This document shows, one piece after another, positions 9,286 to 17,010 of a stretch of DNA of 64,000 nucleotides. A model generated the notes under the pieces. The model had not been told where the DNA came from. It searched no databases and saw only the letters and a program-made list of their open reading frames with translations. Numbering within the stretch: position 1 is the first letter of the stretch; each line of letters opens with the position of its first letter. Made by a program: the position numbers and the translations under genes. Location: positions 1,550,001-1,614,000 of the forward strand of contig NZ_CP027846.1 of NCBI RefSeq assembly GCF_003019255.1. The letters are read 5' to 3'. The DNA comes from Staphylococcus kloosii (GTDB taxonomy: Bacteria; Bacillota; Bacilli; Staphylococcales; Staphylococcaceae).

Positions 9286-10569
9286 TTATTTTGAATTTTG
9301 TTGTTGCGCTTGAGTAATGTTTTCATATATCGATTTAAATTGTTGTTCAGATTTTGAAGTTGTTTTTGGTTCATAATAAATTTTATTTTTAAGTTTATCA
9401 GGTAAATACTGTTGTGCAATAAATCCACTTTCGTGACTATGAGGATATTGATAACCTATAGCTCGACCTAATTCTTTTGCTCCTGAATAATGTCCATCTT
9501 TTAAATGGTCAGGTATTTGTCCGACATGGCCTTTTCTTATATCTGAAAGTGCTTTATCTATAGATGTTATCGCCGAATTTGATTTAGGTGATAAGCATAA
9601 CTCAATTACAGCCTGACTTAATGGGATACGTGCCTCAGGGAATCCGAGTCTTTCTGCTGCATCAATAGCGGCTAATGTCCGTTGACCTGCATTAGGAGAA
9701 GCTAAACCGACATCTTCAAAACTTATAACAAGTAAACGACGTGCAATCGTGGGTAAATCACCAGCTTCGATTAAACGCGCAAGATAGTGCAATGCGGCGT
9801 TCACGTCGCTACCACGAATCGACTTTTGAAATGCACTCATTACGTCATAATGCATATCTCCATCTTTATCACTAAGAAAAGCACCTCGTTGTAAACAATC
9901 TTTAGCATCCTGTAATGTAATGTGGCGCATATCTTCATTCACTTCTGAACTTAAGACTGCTAATTCCAAAGCGTTTAAGGCACTTCTAACGTCTCCTTGA
10001 CTTTGTGTTGAAAAATATTCCATTGCATCATCATCGACTTGTGCGTTATAGCTTTTTAATCCTCTTTCATCGTCCTCCAAGGCTCTTTTGAGTGCTAAGT
10101 TCACATCTTCATCAGTTAGTGGGTATAATTCGAATATTTGAGCTCTTGAACGTATTGCTGGATTGATTGCATGGTATGGGTTTGAAGTAGTTGCACCAAT
10201 CAATACGATTTTGCCATTTTCTAGGTGTGGTAATAAAAAATCTTGTTTCGTTTTATCTAATCTATGGATTTCATCTAATAGCAAAATTACTTGGCCAGAC
10301 ATTTTAGCTTCTTCAACTATAAGTTGCATATCTTTTTTAGTGTTAGAAACAGCATTTAACTGTCTGAATTTATATTGCGTACTCCCAGCAATTGCTTTAG
10401 CAATGCTCGTTTTACCAATGCCAGGTGGCCCATAAAAAATCATTGATGATAAACGTTTAGTGTCTACCATTCTTCTAATAATACCTGTTGGACCAACCAA
10501 ATGTTGTTGGGAAATAATTTCGTCTATATTTTCTGGACGCATTCTTGCAGCTAATGGTTCATTAGTCAC
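9286..10569 (-). CDS. rarA: Replication-associated recombination protein A (AAA+ ATPase)
   Basis: RarA/MgsA acts at stalled forks and single-strand gaps. The 427-residue AAA+ protein is related to clamp loader ATPases. Walker A GPPGIGKT is at about 47-54 and Walker B LLLDEIHR at about 96-103. A sensor-1 region (GATTSNPY) and arginine finger region (NPAIRSRAQIFEL) follow. The C-terminal tetramerisation region carries RAGDLP-like and GYQYPHSH motifs. It is divergent from cymR with an 86-base shared upstream region. Confidence 0.95.
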   Translation of the reverse strand: MTNEPLAARMRPENIDEIISQQHLVGPTGIIRRMVDTKRLSSMIFYGPPGIGKTSIAKAIAGSTQYKFRQLNAVSNTKKDMQLIVEEAKMSGQVILLLDEIHRLDKTKQDFLLPHLENGKIVLIGATTSNPYHAINPAIRSRAQIFELYPLTDEDVNLALKRALEDDERGLKSYNAQVDDDAMEYFSTQSQGDVRSALNALELAVLSSEVNEDMRHITLQDAKDCLQRGAFLSDKDGDMHYDVMSAFQKSIRGSDVNAALHYLARLIEAGDLPTIARRLLVISFEDVGLASPNAGQRTLAAIDAAERLGFPEARIPLSQAVIELCLSPKSNSAITSIDKALSDIRKGHVGQIPDHLKDGHYSGAKELGRAIGYQYPHSHESGFIAQQYLPDKLKNKIYYEPKTTSKSEQQFKSIYENITQAQQQNSK

Positions 10570-10655
10570 GTTGTTTCACACCTTTCTAATTCTATATTAA
10601 CGCAAAAAATGATACTATGGGAATATATAAGTATTCGATTAAGTGAGGTTATACA

Positions 10656-11075
10656 ATGAAAATTTCAACTAAAGGAAGATACGGACTAACTTTAATGATT
10701 TCCTTAGCTAAAAAAGAAGGGCAAGGTTGCGTATCATTAAAATCTATAGCAGAAGAAAATAATTTAAGTGATTTGTATTTAGAGCAACTTGTAGGTCCGC
10801 TAAGAAATGCAGGATTAATACGTAGCGTGCGTGGTGCTAAAGGCGGTTATCAATTAAGAGTGCCAGCAGAAGAAATAAGCGCTGGAGATATTATTCGACT
10901 TTTAGAAGGGCCTATTACATTCGTTGAAAGTATCGAGTCTGAGCCACCAGCACAAAAACAATTATGGATTAGAATGCGTGATGCAGTAAGAGATGTACTT
11001 GATAATACTACACTTAAATATTTAGCAGAATATAAAGAAACAGATAATCTAGACGGGTACATGTTCTATATTTAA
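10656..11075 (+). CDS. cymR: Rrf2-family repressor of cysteine metabolism, CymR
   Basis: CymR is the master repressor of cysteine and sulfur genes in Firmicutes and in B. subtilis acts in a complex with cysteine synthase CysK. The 139-residue protein begins MKISTKGRYGLTLM, then a winged helix (RSVRGAKGGYQL) and a dimer helix. It has none of the three clustered cysteines that bind Fe-S in IscR. Its one early cysteine is Cys25, the position reported as redox-active in S. aureus CymR. In related genomes it sits next to the cysteine desulfurase/mnmA pair. Here about 3.5 kb of other genes intervene. Confidence 0.93.
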   Translation: MKISTKGRYGLTLMISLAKKEGQGCVSLKSIAEENNLSDLYLEQLVGPLRNAGLIRSVRGAKGGYQLRVPAEEISAGDIIRLLEGPITFVESIESEPPAQKQLWIRMRDAVRDVLDNTTLKYLAEYKETDNLDGYMFYI

Positions 11076-11093
11076 AAAAATTAGAATTAATAT

Positions 11094-11118
11094 GTTTATA
11101 ACTTAATTATTGTGGTAT
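11094..11118 (+). promoter_or_regulatory. Possible sigma-B promoter of the csbD-like genes
   Basis: GTTTAT at 11094-11099 and TGGTAT at 11113-11118, 13 bases apart, resemble the sigma-B consensus GTTTAA-N12-15-GGGTAT with two mismatches. CsbD proteins are classical sigma-B stress products in Bacillus, which supports the reading. The match is short and unproven. Confidence 0.45.
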
Positions 11119-11153
11119 TCAATTAGTATGTACACACTAAGGAGGTTATTATA

Positions 11154-11336
11154 ATGGCTGATGAAAACAAATTTGAACAAGCTAAAGGTAATGTTAAAGA
11201 AACAGTAGGTAACGTTACTGATGATGACAAACTTGAAAAAGAAGGTAAGAAAGACAAAGGTTCAGGCAAAGCTAAAGAAGTTGTAGAAAATGCAAAAGAT
11301 AAAGCTAACGATGTAATTGATAAATTTAAAAAATAA
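11154..11336 (+). CDS. CsbD family stress protein
   Basis: A 60-residue, highly charged protein rich in Lys, Asp, Glu and Gly, without cysteine or membrane segments. The pattern EQAKGNVKETVGNVTDDDKLEKEGK is a CsbD-type repeat of KG..KE..G motifs. The family is induced by general stress; its molecular role is unknown. A strong AAGGAGGTTA ribosome site suggests high expression. It is followed after 32 bases by a second small hydrophilic gene and preceded by a possible sigma-B promoter. It is not part of the usual cymR-cysteine desulfurase arrangement. Confidence 0.88.
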   Translation: MADENKFEQAKGNVKETVGNVTDDDKLEKEGKKDKGSGKAKEVVENAKDKANDVIDKFKK

Positions 11337-11368
11337 TTATTAGATAAACAACAAAGGAGCCGATTAAT

Positions 11369-11557
11369 ATGGCAGAGAACTTCTTCGATAAAGCAAAAGA
11401 AGCAGCAAAAAATGTATCAGATAAATTAAAAGATACTGATAACGATAAAGCTAAACAAGCGAGTGAACAAATTGATAAATTCACTGGCGGTGGCGACAAA
11501 AAAGAAAGTGATCACAAAGATGAACATAAAGATCACAAAGATCACGATAAAAAATAA
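11369..11557 (+). CDS. Small hydrophilic protein with His/Asp/Lys-rich tail
   Basis: A 62-residue protein of unknown function. The first half is a Lys/Ala amphipathic helix (FFDKAKEAAKNVSDKLKD), then a glycine hinge (FTGGGDKK). The tail repeats HKDEHKDHKDHDKK, with four histidines that could bind metal. AAAGGAG lies before the ATG. It shares composition and probably a transcript with the CsbD gene upstream and ends in a strong bidirectional terminator, so it is likely part of the same stress unit. I cannot assign it to a named family with confidence. Confidence 0.8.
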   Translation: MAENFFDKAKEAAKNVSDKLKDTDNDKAKQASEQIDKFTGGGDKKESDHKDEHKDHKDHDKK

Positions 11558-11562
11558 TAACT

Positions 11563-11602
11563 AAAAAATGCCTACAGCTAATGAGTGCTGTAGGCATTTT
11601 TT
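11563..11602. terminator. Bidirectional terminator between the small stress genes and the luciferase-like gene
   Basis: A perfect 16 bp stem (11563-11578 with 11587-11602, loop of 8) with A-rich and T-rich ends serves both convergent units. The stop codon of the minus-strand gene lies in its right arm. Confidence 0.92.
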
Positions 11603-12608
11603 AGTTATTATTCATTTCTGAAACTAATTTATTCAATCTCTTATATGAATCTAATTGTGCTTCTTGGTCGTAGATATAACTAATAGCCATTAATTCGTCT
11701 ATATCACCATTTTCCGCAATAAAGTTCTGAAGTTTTTCTTTTACTGTTGCTTCAGAGCCAATAAGAGATTGTGACATACGTTGTTTTGCTAATTCAAATT
11801 CTCTAGGTGTTAATAATCCTTGTAAATCATCTGTTGGTGGTTGAACAGGTTGCATTCTACCACGTGTAATACTGACCATGACTTGTGCTTGTGTTGAAGC
11901 TAAATATTCGGCTTCTGCATCAGTTTCAGCTACGATCGCATTCAAACAAACAATCATATAAGGTTTGTCTAAAACATCAGATGGTTCGAATAATGACTTA
12001 TATATTTCCATGGCATCTTGCATCTGTTGAGGGGCAAAATGACCAGCGAATACATATGGTAAACCTTTACGAGCAGCCAAATGAGCTGAATCAGTTGAAG
12101 AACCTAAAACATAAAGTGGAACATTTTTATCTACGGCTGGATAAGCACGAACATATCCTTGTTGATTAGCTGGACCAAAATAAGTTGCAAGTTGTTCAAC
12201 TTCGTCTGGGAATTCGTATACGCCATTATGTTGATCTCGGCGTAAAGCGCTAGCAGTCATCATGTCTGTACCTGGCGCTCTACCAAGTCCTAAATCTACA
12301 CGATTTGGAAATACGGTTGCCATAGTACCAAACTGCTCTGCGACGATTAATGGTGCATGGTTTGGCAACATGATACCACCAGATCCAACTTTAATAGAAT
12401 GTGTATGTTCTAATGTATGTTGAATTAGTAATGCTGTAGCCGAACTAACCAAATTAGGGGCATTATGGTGTTCAGCTATCCAATATCTTTCGAAATTAAG
12501 CTTTTCAAGATTTTGAGCTAATTTGACCATATCATCAATTGCGTCTTTATCTGTTTGTCCTTCTCTAATAGGAACAAGATTTAGCGCGGATAACTTTATT
12601 TCTGTCAT
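11601..12608 (-). CDS. Luciferase-like (LLM class) flavin-dependent oxidoreductase, YhbW type
   Basis: A 335-residue TIM-barrel protein of the bacterial luciferase-like monooxygenase family, close in pattern to E. coli YhbW. Typical motifs are YWIAEHHN near 41-48, VGSGGIMLPNHAPL near 76-89, VAEQFGT, and LGLGRAPGTD near 107-116, plus LGSSTDSA later. Such proteins use reduced FMN; the substrate is unknown. A TCCTCC complement (GGAGGA on the coding strand) lies just upstream of its ATG. It is divergent from the ABC-F gene and part of the block inserted between cymR and the desulfurase gene. Confidence 0.85.
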   Translation of the reverse strand: MTEIKLSALNLVPIREGQTDKDAIDDMVKLAQNLEKLNFERYWIAEHHNAPNLVSSATALLIQHTLEHTHSIKVGSGGIMLPNHAPLIVAEQFGTMATVFPNRVDLGLGRAPGTDMMTASALRRDQHNGVYEFPDEVEQLATYFGPANQQGYVRAYPAVDKNVPLYVLGSSTDSAHLAARKGLPYVFAGHFAPQQMQDAMEIYKSLFEPSDVLDKPYMIVCLNAIVAETDAEAEYLASTQAQVMVSITRGRMQPVQPPTDDLQGLLTPREFELAKQRMSQSLIGSEATVKEKLQNFIAENGDIDELMAISYIYDQEAQLDSYKRLNKLVSEMNNN

Positions 12609-12665
12609 TTCAGTATCCTCCTTAGTAATAACTAATAATTGAAAGTATAACAGGCGACTGTGAAC

Positions 12666-12694
12666 TTGCGTAAAAAATTGCTCACTGGTATAAT
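12666..12694 (+). promoter_or_regulatory. Sigma-A promoter of the ABC-F leader transcript
   Basis: TTGCGT at 12666-12671 and a perfect TATAAT at 12689-12694 are 17 bases apart, with an upstream TG. The predicted start is near 12701, leaving a leader of about 174 bases before the ABC-F start. Confidence 0.7.
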
Positions 12695-12715
12695 ATAGTA
12701 AATTTTAACGATAGG

Positions 12716-12811
12716 TGGCCTTAATAAGACAATGGATAAATCTCATAAGCAAATTTCAACTCAAATTCTTATAAAAAACGCGTGAGATATGTCATTGTCC
12801 AAGTTTATTAA
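12716..12811 (+). promoter_or_regulatory. Leader hairpin 1 enclosing a leader ORF
   Basis: Three stacked segments pair across the leader: TTAATAA 12721-12727 with TTATTAA 12805-12811, GACAATG 12728-12734 with CATTGTC 12793-12799, and ATCTCA 12740-12745 with TGAGAT 12783-12788. The leader start codon is in the left arm and its stop codon in the right arm. A ribosome on the leader would open it. The freed right arm (ATGTC 12789-12793) is complementary to GACAT 12840-12844, the left arm of hairpin 2. Confidence 0.65.
12732..12785 (+). CDS. Leader peptide of the ABC-F gene
   Basis: A 17-codon ORF encodes MDKSHKQISTQILIKNA and ends in TGA. It starts about 30 bases after the predicted transcription start. 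An AGGTGG sequence at 12713-12718 could be its ribosome site, although the 13-base spacing is long. The ORF is wholly contained in leader hairpin 1. Short leader ORFs of this kind control many erm and ABC-F resistance genes by drug-dependent ribosome stalling. The role here is inferred from that architecture. Confidence 0.6.
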   Translation: MDKSHKQISTQILIKNA

Positions 12812-12835
12812 AAAATAGGCTGTTATATTTATTTG

Positions 12836-12883
12836 AAAAGACATGCATATCTCCAAGAGAGCGAGGAATATGTTATGTCTTTT
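12836..12883 (+). promoter_or_regulatory. Leader hairpin 2 hiding the ABC-F start codon
   Basis: AAAAGACAT 12836-12844 pairs with ATGTCTTTT 12875-12883 (9 bp), and inside it CATAT 12846-12850 pairs with ATATG 12868-12872. The right arm begins with the ABC-F ATG, and the 17-base loop holds the ribosome site GCGAGGA 12861-12867. Formation would block initiation; the T-rich right arm could also aid termination. It competes with the right arm of hairpin 1 for GACAT 12840-12844. Confidence 0.65.
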
Positions 12884-14509
12884 TATTATGCACGAAAACC
12901 GTTCGAACCATATGGCAAAACACTAATTGATAATATAAATATAAGTATAGAAGATGGGGAACATGTCGTTATCATTGGTAATAATGGCGTAGGAAAGACC
13001 TCATTATTAGCAAAAATCTATGAAACTTATAGTGATAATGCTTACTATATGGAACAAGATTTAACAAACTACAGAGAACTAACTGCGATAGATTACATTA
13101 TTTCATTAGATTCAAATTTGTATCAGATGAAAATGAACTTAGAAGCCGATTTAAATGCTTTAGCCAAATATATTGAATATGATGGCTATGGCTTTGAACA
13201 GAAGATAGTGACTCAAGCGAAGCAATTTAAAATTACTGAAGATACTTTAACTAAACCACTTAAACATTTAAGTGGTGGCGAACAAACGAGGATAGCTATT
13301 ATTAGAGCTATATTATCGCGACAAACATTGTTATTACTCGACGAACCAACAAACCATTTAGACAATGATATGGTAAAAGATTTATGTCGTTTTATTAATC
13401 ATTCTACTCAAACCATTATAATGATTTCACATCATCGTACCTTTATTAACAATGTTGCAAGTCATATCATTGCTATTAATAATAAAGAAACCACAAAATA
13501 TGAAGGTAATTATGATGATTATAAAAATATTACAGATTTAGCCATTAAATCTCAGAACAATGCTTACATTAAGCAACAACAACAGATTAAACAGTTAGAA
13601 AAAAATATTCAACGTGTCAAACAATGGCATGAATCATCTAGTGCACAGACTAGTGTGCGAGATCCAGTAGGACAGAAAAAATTAAGTAAACTTATGAAAC
13701 GTGCTAAAACTAAAGAAACACAAACGCAGCAGCTTATAGCAAATAAGAATGTAACTAAGCCTACTTCGGATAATATTGCTCAAATTAAACTCTATAACGG
13801 GCAACAGTTTAACAATAGAAGCCTTTTCCAATTACATCAAATGAGTTATCAAAACGAACATGAAATATTATTTGATAATGTAGATATTACAATGAAAAAG
13901 GGGGAAAATGTTTTATTAACTGGACCGAACGGTAGTGGCAAATCGATGTTTGTAAAATTACTTACGGGGCTTATTCAGCCAACAAGCGGTACAATCAATA
14001 TTTCACCGTCATTAGAAGTAGCATGCTTTGAGCAACAAAATAATAATTTAAACTTTGATAACACACCTATGGAAATGTTATTGGAACTGCCTAATATGAC
14101 TCGGAGTAGTGCCCAAACAATTTTAAATGCATTTAATTTTGGCCATGATAGTTTATTTGAGAAGATCAGTAATCTTTCTATGGGTGAAAAAAGTAGACTT
14201 CAATTTGCATTATTATTTTTTGCAGAACCACATCTGCTTATTTTAGACGAACCAACTAATTATTTCGATATTCACACGCAAGAGTTAATCATGGAGATGT
14301 TAAAAGAATTTAGTGGCCAAGTATTATTAATTACACACGATGAATATTTAAAAAGTAAGTTTGCTGGGACACATTGGTATATTAAAGATTGCAAAATAAT
14401 AAATTCAGCCTTACAACCTAAATTAGATGACGACGTGGATAGCACGTTGTCTTTATTAGAAGATTTTAAACATATAGATGAATTTGGTCATTACCAAACA
14501 GACGACTAG
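12875..14509 (+). CDS. ABC-F ribosome protection protein, Sal/Vga-like
   Basis: A 544-residue protein with two ATP-binding domains and no membrane segment, the ABC-F layout. Domain 1: Walker A GNNGVGKT at about 35-42, signature LSGGEQTR near 132-139, Walker B LLLLDEPTNHLD near 152. A long charged interdomain linker (about 200-300, with SSAQTSVRDPVGQKKLSKL) reaches the ribosome in antibiotic-resistance members. Domain 2: Walker A GPNGSGKS near 350, atypical signature LSMGEKSR near 435, Walker B LLILDEPTNYFD near 454. Size, linker and LSMGE signature resemble Sal(A) and Vga proteins (lincosamide, streptogramin A, pleuromutilin resistance). An in-frame TTG at 12833 is rejected because GAGGA fits the ATG at 12875. 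Resistance is inferred. Confidence 0.85.
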   Translation: MSFYYARKPFEPYGKTLIDNINISIEDGEHVVIIGNNGVGKTSLLAKIYETYSDNAYYMEQDLTNYRELTAIDYIISLDSNLYQMKMNLEADLNALAKYIEYDGYGFEQKIVTQAKQFKITEDTLTKPLKHLSGGEQTRIAIIRAILSRQTLLLLDEPTNHLDNDMVKDLCRFINHSTQTIIMISHHRTFINNVASHIIAINNKETTKYEGNYDDYKNITDLAIKSQNNAYIKQQQQIKQLEKNIQRVKQWHESSSAQTSVRDPVGQKKLSKLMKRAKTKETQTQQLIANKNVTKPTSDNIAQIKLYNGQQFNNRSLFQLHQMSYQNEHEILFDNVDITMKKGENVLLTGPNGSGKSMFVKLLTGLIQPTSGTINISPSLEVACFEQQNNNLNFDNTPMEMLLELPNMTRSSAQTILNAFNFGHDSLFEKISNLSMGEKSRLQFALLFFAEPHLLILDEPTNYFDIHTQELIMEMLKEFSGQVLLITHDEYLKSKFAGTHWYIKDCKIINSALQPKLDDDVDSTLSLLEDFKHIDEFGHYQTDD

Positions 14510-14573
14510 AAAAATTAGAAACATGGTGCTATCATTGGACCATTGATAAAATTGTGAGGAGTGTCGAAAAGTC

Positions 14574-15713
14574 ATGGAAGTTTATGCAGATAATGCTGCA
14601 ACCACACCGGTTAAACAGCCAGTAATTGATAAAATGATGGAACTTTATACTTTACATTATGGTAATCCATCTTCAATTCATAGTATTGGTAGAGATGCAC
14701 GTAAATATTTAGACGAATCACGTAGAGCAATTGCTCAAATGTTAGGTGCTAAAACGAACGAAGTTATATTTACAAGTGGCGCTACTGAATCTAATAATAC
14801 AGCGATTAAAGGTATTGCTTATAAGCATCAACATAAAGGTAAGCATCTTATTACATCAAAAATTGAACATCATTCTGTATTACATGTCTTTGAACAACTT
14901 GAAAACGAAGGATTCACTGTAACTTATCTTGATGTAGACGAACAAGGCATTATCGACATTGAACAATTGAAAAATGCTATAACGAATGACACAATTTTAG
15001 TATCAATTATGTTTGTTAATAATGAAGTAGGTACTGTGCAACCTATGTATGAAATAGATGATATCGTCAAAAACTCAAATGCAATGTTTCATGTTGATGC
15101 TGTGCAGGCGATAGGTCATTTGGATATAGATTTTAACGAATTTAGCATTGATTCTATGAGTATTACTGCACATAAATTTGGTGGGCCTAAAGGTATTGGC
15201 GTATTATTAGTTAAAGAAGGTACAATGATGCGTTATATGCAACTAGGTGGAGAACAAGAAACCAAGCGTCGTGCAGGTACAGAAAATATCCCTCAAATTG
15301 CGGGACTAACAGAAGCATTAAAGCTAGCCACAGATAATTTGGATGACAATAACGTACACTTAATGTCATTGAAAAATTTGTTTTTAGTTAAATTACAAGA
15401 AAGATCAGTACCATTTGAAGTGAATGGATCGATGGTAGATACGACTGGTCACGTAGTAAACTTATATTTTCCGTTTATAGATGTTGAAACAATGCTGACA
15501 TTATTAGATTTGTCTAATATATATGTTTCTTCAGGTTCAGCATGCACAGCAGGATCTACGACACCTTCGCATGTATTAGCGGCAATGTACGATGACGATG
15601 AGCGAGCAAAACATTCAGTAAGGTTTAGTTTTAATGAATTAAATACAGAGGCAGAAATCAAATATATAGCGATGGAAATTCACAAAATCTATCATAAATT
15701 TAAGGAGGAATAA
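14574..15713 (+). CDS. Cysteine desulfurase, YrvO-like (partner of MnmA)
   Basis: This PLP enzyme takes sulfur from cysteine as a persulfide. The 379-residue class V aminotransferase fold has the PLP lysine in TAHKFGGPKG (about Lys201) and the active cysteine in SSGSACTAGS (about Cys324) on a flexible loop. It lies four bases upstream of mnmA, so its probable job is to supply sulfur for tRNA 2-thiouridine, as shown for B. subtilis YrvO. GAGGAGTG precedes the ATG. Fe-S assembly in staphylococci uses SufS, encoded elsewhere. Confidence 0.93.
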   Translation: MEVYADNAATTPVKQPVIDKMMELYTLHYGNPSSIHSIGRDARKYLDESRRAIAQMLGAKTNEVIFTSGATESNNTAIKGIAYKHQHKGKHLITSKIEHHSVLHVFEQLENEGFTVTYLDVDEQGIIDIEQLKNAITNDTILVSIMFVNNEVGTVQPMYEIDDIVKNSNAMFHVDAVQAIGHLDIDFNEFSIDSMSITAHKFGGPKGIGVLLVKEGTMMRYMQLGGEQETKRRAGTENIPQIAGLTEALKLATDNLDDNNVHLMSLKNLFLVKLQERSVPFEVNGSMVDTTGHVVNLYFPFIDVETMLTLLDLSNIYVSSGSACTAGSTTPSHVLAAMYDDDERAKHSVRFSFNELNTEAEIKYIAMEIHKIYHKFKEE

Positions 15714-15716
15714 TAG

Positions 15717-16829
15717 TTGGGCAATGAAAATACACGTGTAGTTGTTGGTATGTCAGGTGGTGTTGATAGTTCCGTTACAGCGCATTTATTAAAAGAGCAA
15801 GGTTATGATGTCATTGGCATCTTTATGAAAAATTGGGACGATACAGATGAAAATGGCGTATGTACAGCGACAGAAGATTATAATGATGTCATTGCAGTTT
15901 GTAATCAAATTGGTATCCCGTATTATGCGGTCAATTTTGAACAACAATACTGGGATAAAGTATTCACATACTTCCTAGATGAATATAAAAAAGGTAGAAC
16001 ACCAAATCCAGATGTAATGTGTAATAAAGAAATTAAATTTAAAGCATTTTTAGAACATGCACTTAAACTAGGTGCAGATTTTGTAGCAACAGGTCATTAT
16101 GCCCGCATTAAACGACATGAAGATGGTCATGTAGAAATGTTAAGAGGCGTTGACAATAATAAAGACCAAACTTATTTCTTAAACCAATTATCTCAAGAAC
16201 AATTATCAAAAGTTATGTTCCCTATTGGAGATATTGATAAAAAAGAAGTTAGAAAAATAGCAGAAGAACAAAACTTAGCCACTGCTAAGAAAAAAGATTC
16301 AACTGGTATTTGTTTCATTGGTGAAAGAAACTTCAAAACATTTTTATCACAATATTTACCGGCTCAAGCAGGTAAAATGGTAACATTAAATGGCGAAGTT
16401 AAAGGTGAACACGGTGGTTTGATGTATTATACGATTGGCCAACGTCATGGTCTAGGTATAGGTGGCGATGGTGACCCATGGTTCGTAGTAGGTAAAAACT
16501 TAGAAGAAAACGTACTTTATGTTGAACAAGGTTTTGACCACGATGCACTTTATAGTGATTATTTAATTGCTTCAGACATCTCATTCGTAAATGATGTAGA
16601 TTTAACAAATGGCTTTGAATGTACTGCTAAATTTAGATATCGTCAAAAAGATACAAAAGTATTTGTACAAAAAGAATCAGATAATGCAATACGTGTTACT
16701 TTTGATGTGCCAGTACGTGCAATTACTCCAGGTCAAGCAGTCGTATTTTATGACGGCGAAGTTTGTTTAGGTGGAGCAACAATTGACGACGTTTATAAAA
16801 ATTCTGGTCAATTAAGTTACGTAGTATAA
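15717..16829 (+). CDS. mnmA: tRNA-specific 2-thiouridylase
   Basis: It thiolates U34 of tRNA Lys, Glu and Gln using ATP and sulfur from the neighbouring desulfurase. The 370 residues are normal. The PP-loop GMSGGVDSS is at about 11-19. The catalytic cysteines are Cys102 in MCNKEIKF and the cysteine of TGICFIGE near 199. Start is TTG at 15717 with an AAGGAGGA site 7-9 bases upstream; the N-terminus MGNENTRVVVGMSGG matches the family. A large hairpin terminator follows. Confidence 0.96.
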   Translation: MGNENTRVVVGMSGGVDSSVTAHLLKEQGYDVIGIFMKNWDDTDENGVCTATEDYNDVIAVCNQIGIPYYAVNFEQQYWDKVFTYFLDEYKKGRTPNPDVMCNKEIKFKAFLEHALKLGADFVATGHYARIKRHEDGHVEMLRGVDNNKDQTYFLNQLSQEQLSKVMFPIGDIDKKEVRKIAEEQNLATAKKKDSTGICFIGERNFKTFLSQYLPAQAGKMVTLNGEVKGEHGGLMYYTIGQRHGLGIGGDGDPWFVVGKNLEENVLYVEQGFDHDALYSDYLIASDISFVNDVDLTNGFECTAKFRYRQKDTKVFVQKESDNAIRVTFDVPVRAITPGQAVVFYDGEVCLGGATIDDVYKNSGQLSYVV

Positions 16830-16846
16830 TAGAAAATTTCAATATA

Positions 16847-16945
16847 GAGATTGAGAAGTAAATGTTTACTAAAATCAAATGTGTAATGCTTGTAATATGC
16901 ATTCATTATTTAAGTGAAACATATTATTTCTCATTCTCTTTTTTT
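16847..16945 (+). terminator. Terminator after mnmA
   Basis: A long stem pairs GAGATTGAGAAGTAAATGTTT from 16847 with the complementary strand ending in CATTCTC at 16938, with an inner AATGC/GCATT pairing, followed by seven T at 16939-16945. Confidence 0.75.
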
Positions 16946-17010
16946 GTTAAAAACTATCTAACTATTTTAATATAATGTTATACTAAACTATTAGAAATGG
17001 GGTATCGAGC

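Noticed and set aside
10163..10435. 90-codon plus-strand ORF inside rarA
   Set aside because: It is the antisense frame over the Walker motifs of rarA and has no independent support.
11885..12169. 94-codon plus-strand ORF inside the luciferase-like gene
   Set aside because: Antisense shadow; the minus-strand protein has clear family motifs.
12805..12835. Leader hairpin 1 as a classical transcription terminator
   Set aside because: The right arm is followed by A-rich sequence, not a T run, so it fits a translation-coupled switch better.
12833..12874. TTG at 12833 as the start of the ABC-F protein
   Set aside because: No ribosome site before it; GCGAGGA is correctly spaced for the ATG at 12875, and the added 14 residues do not fit the family.
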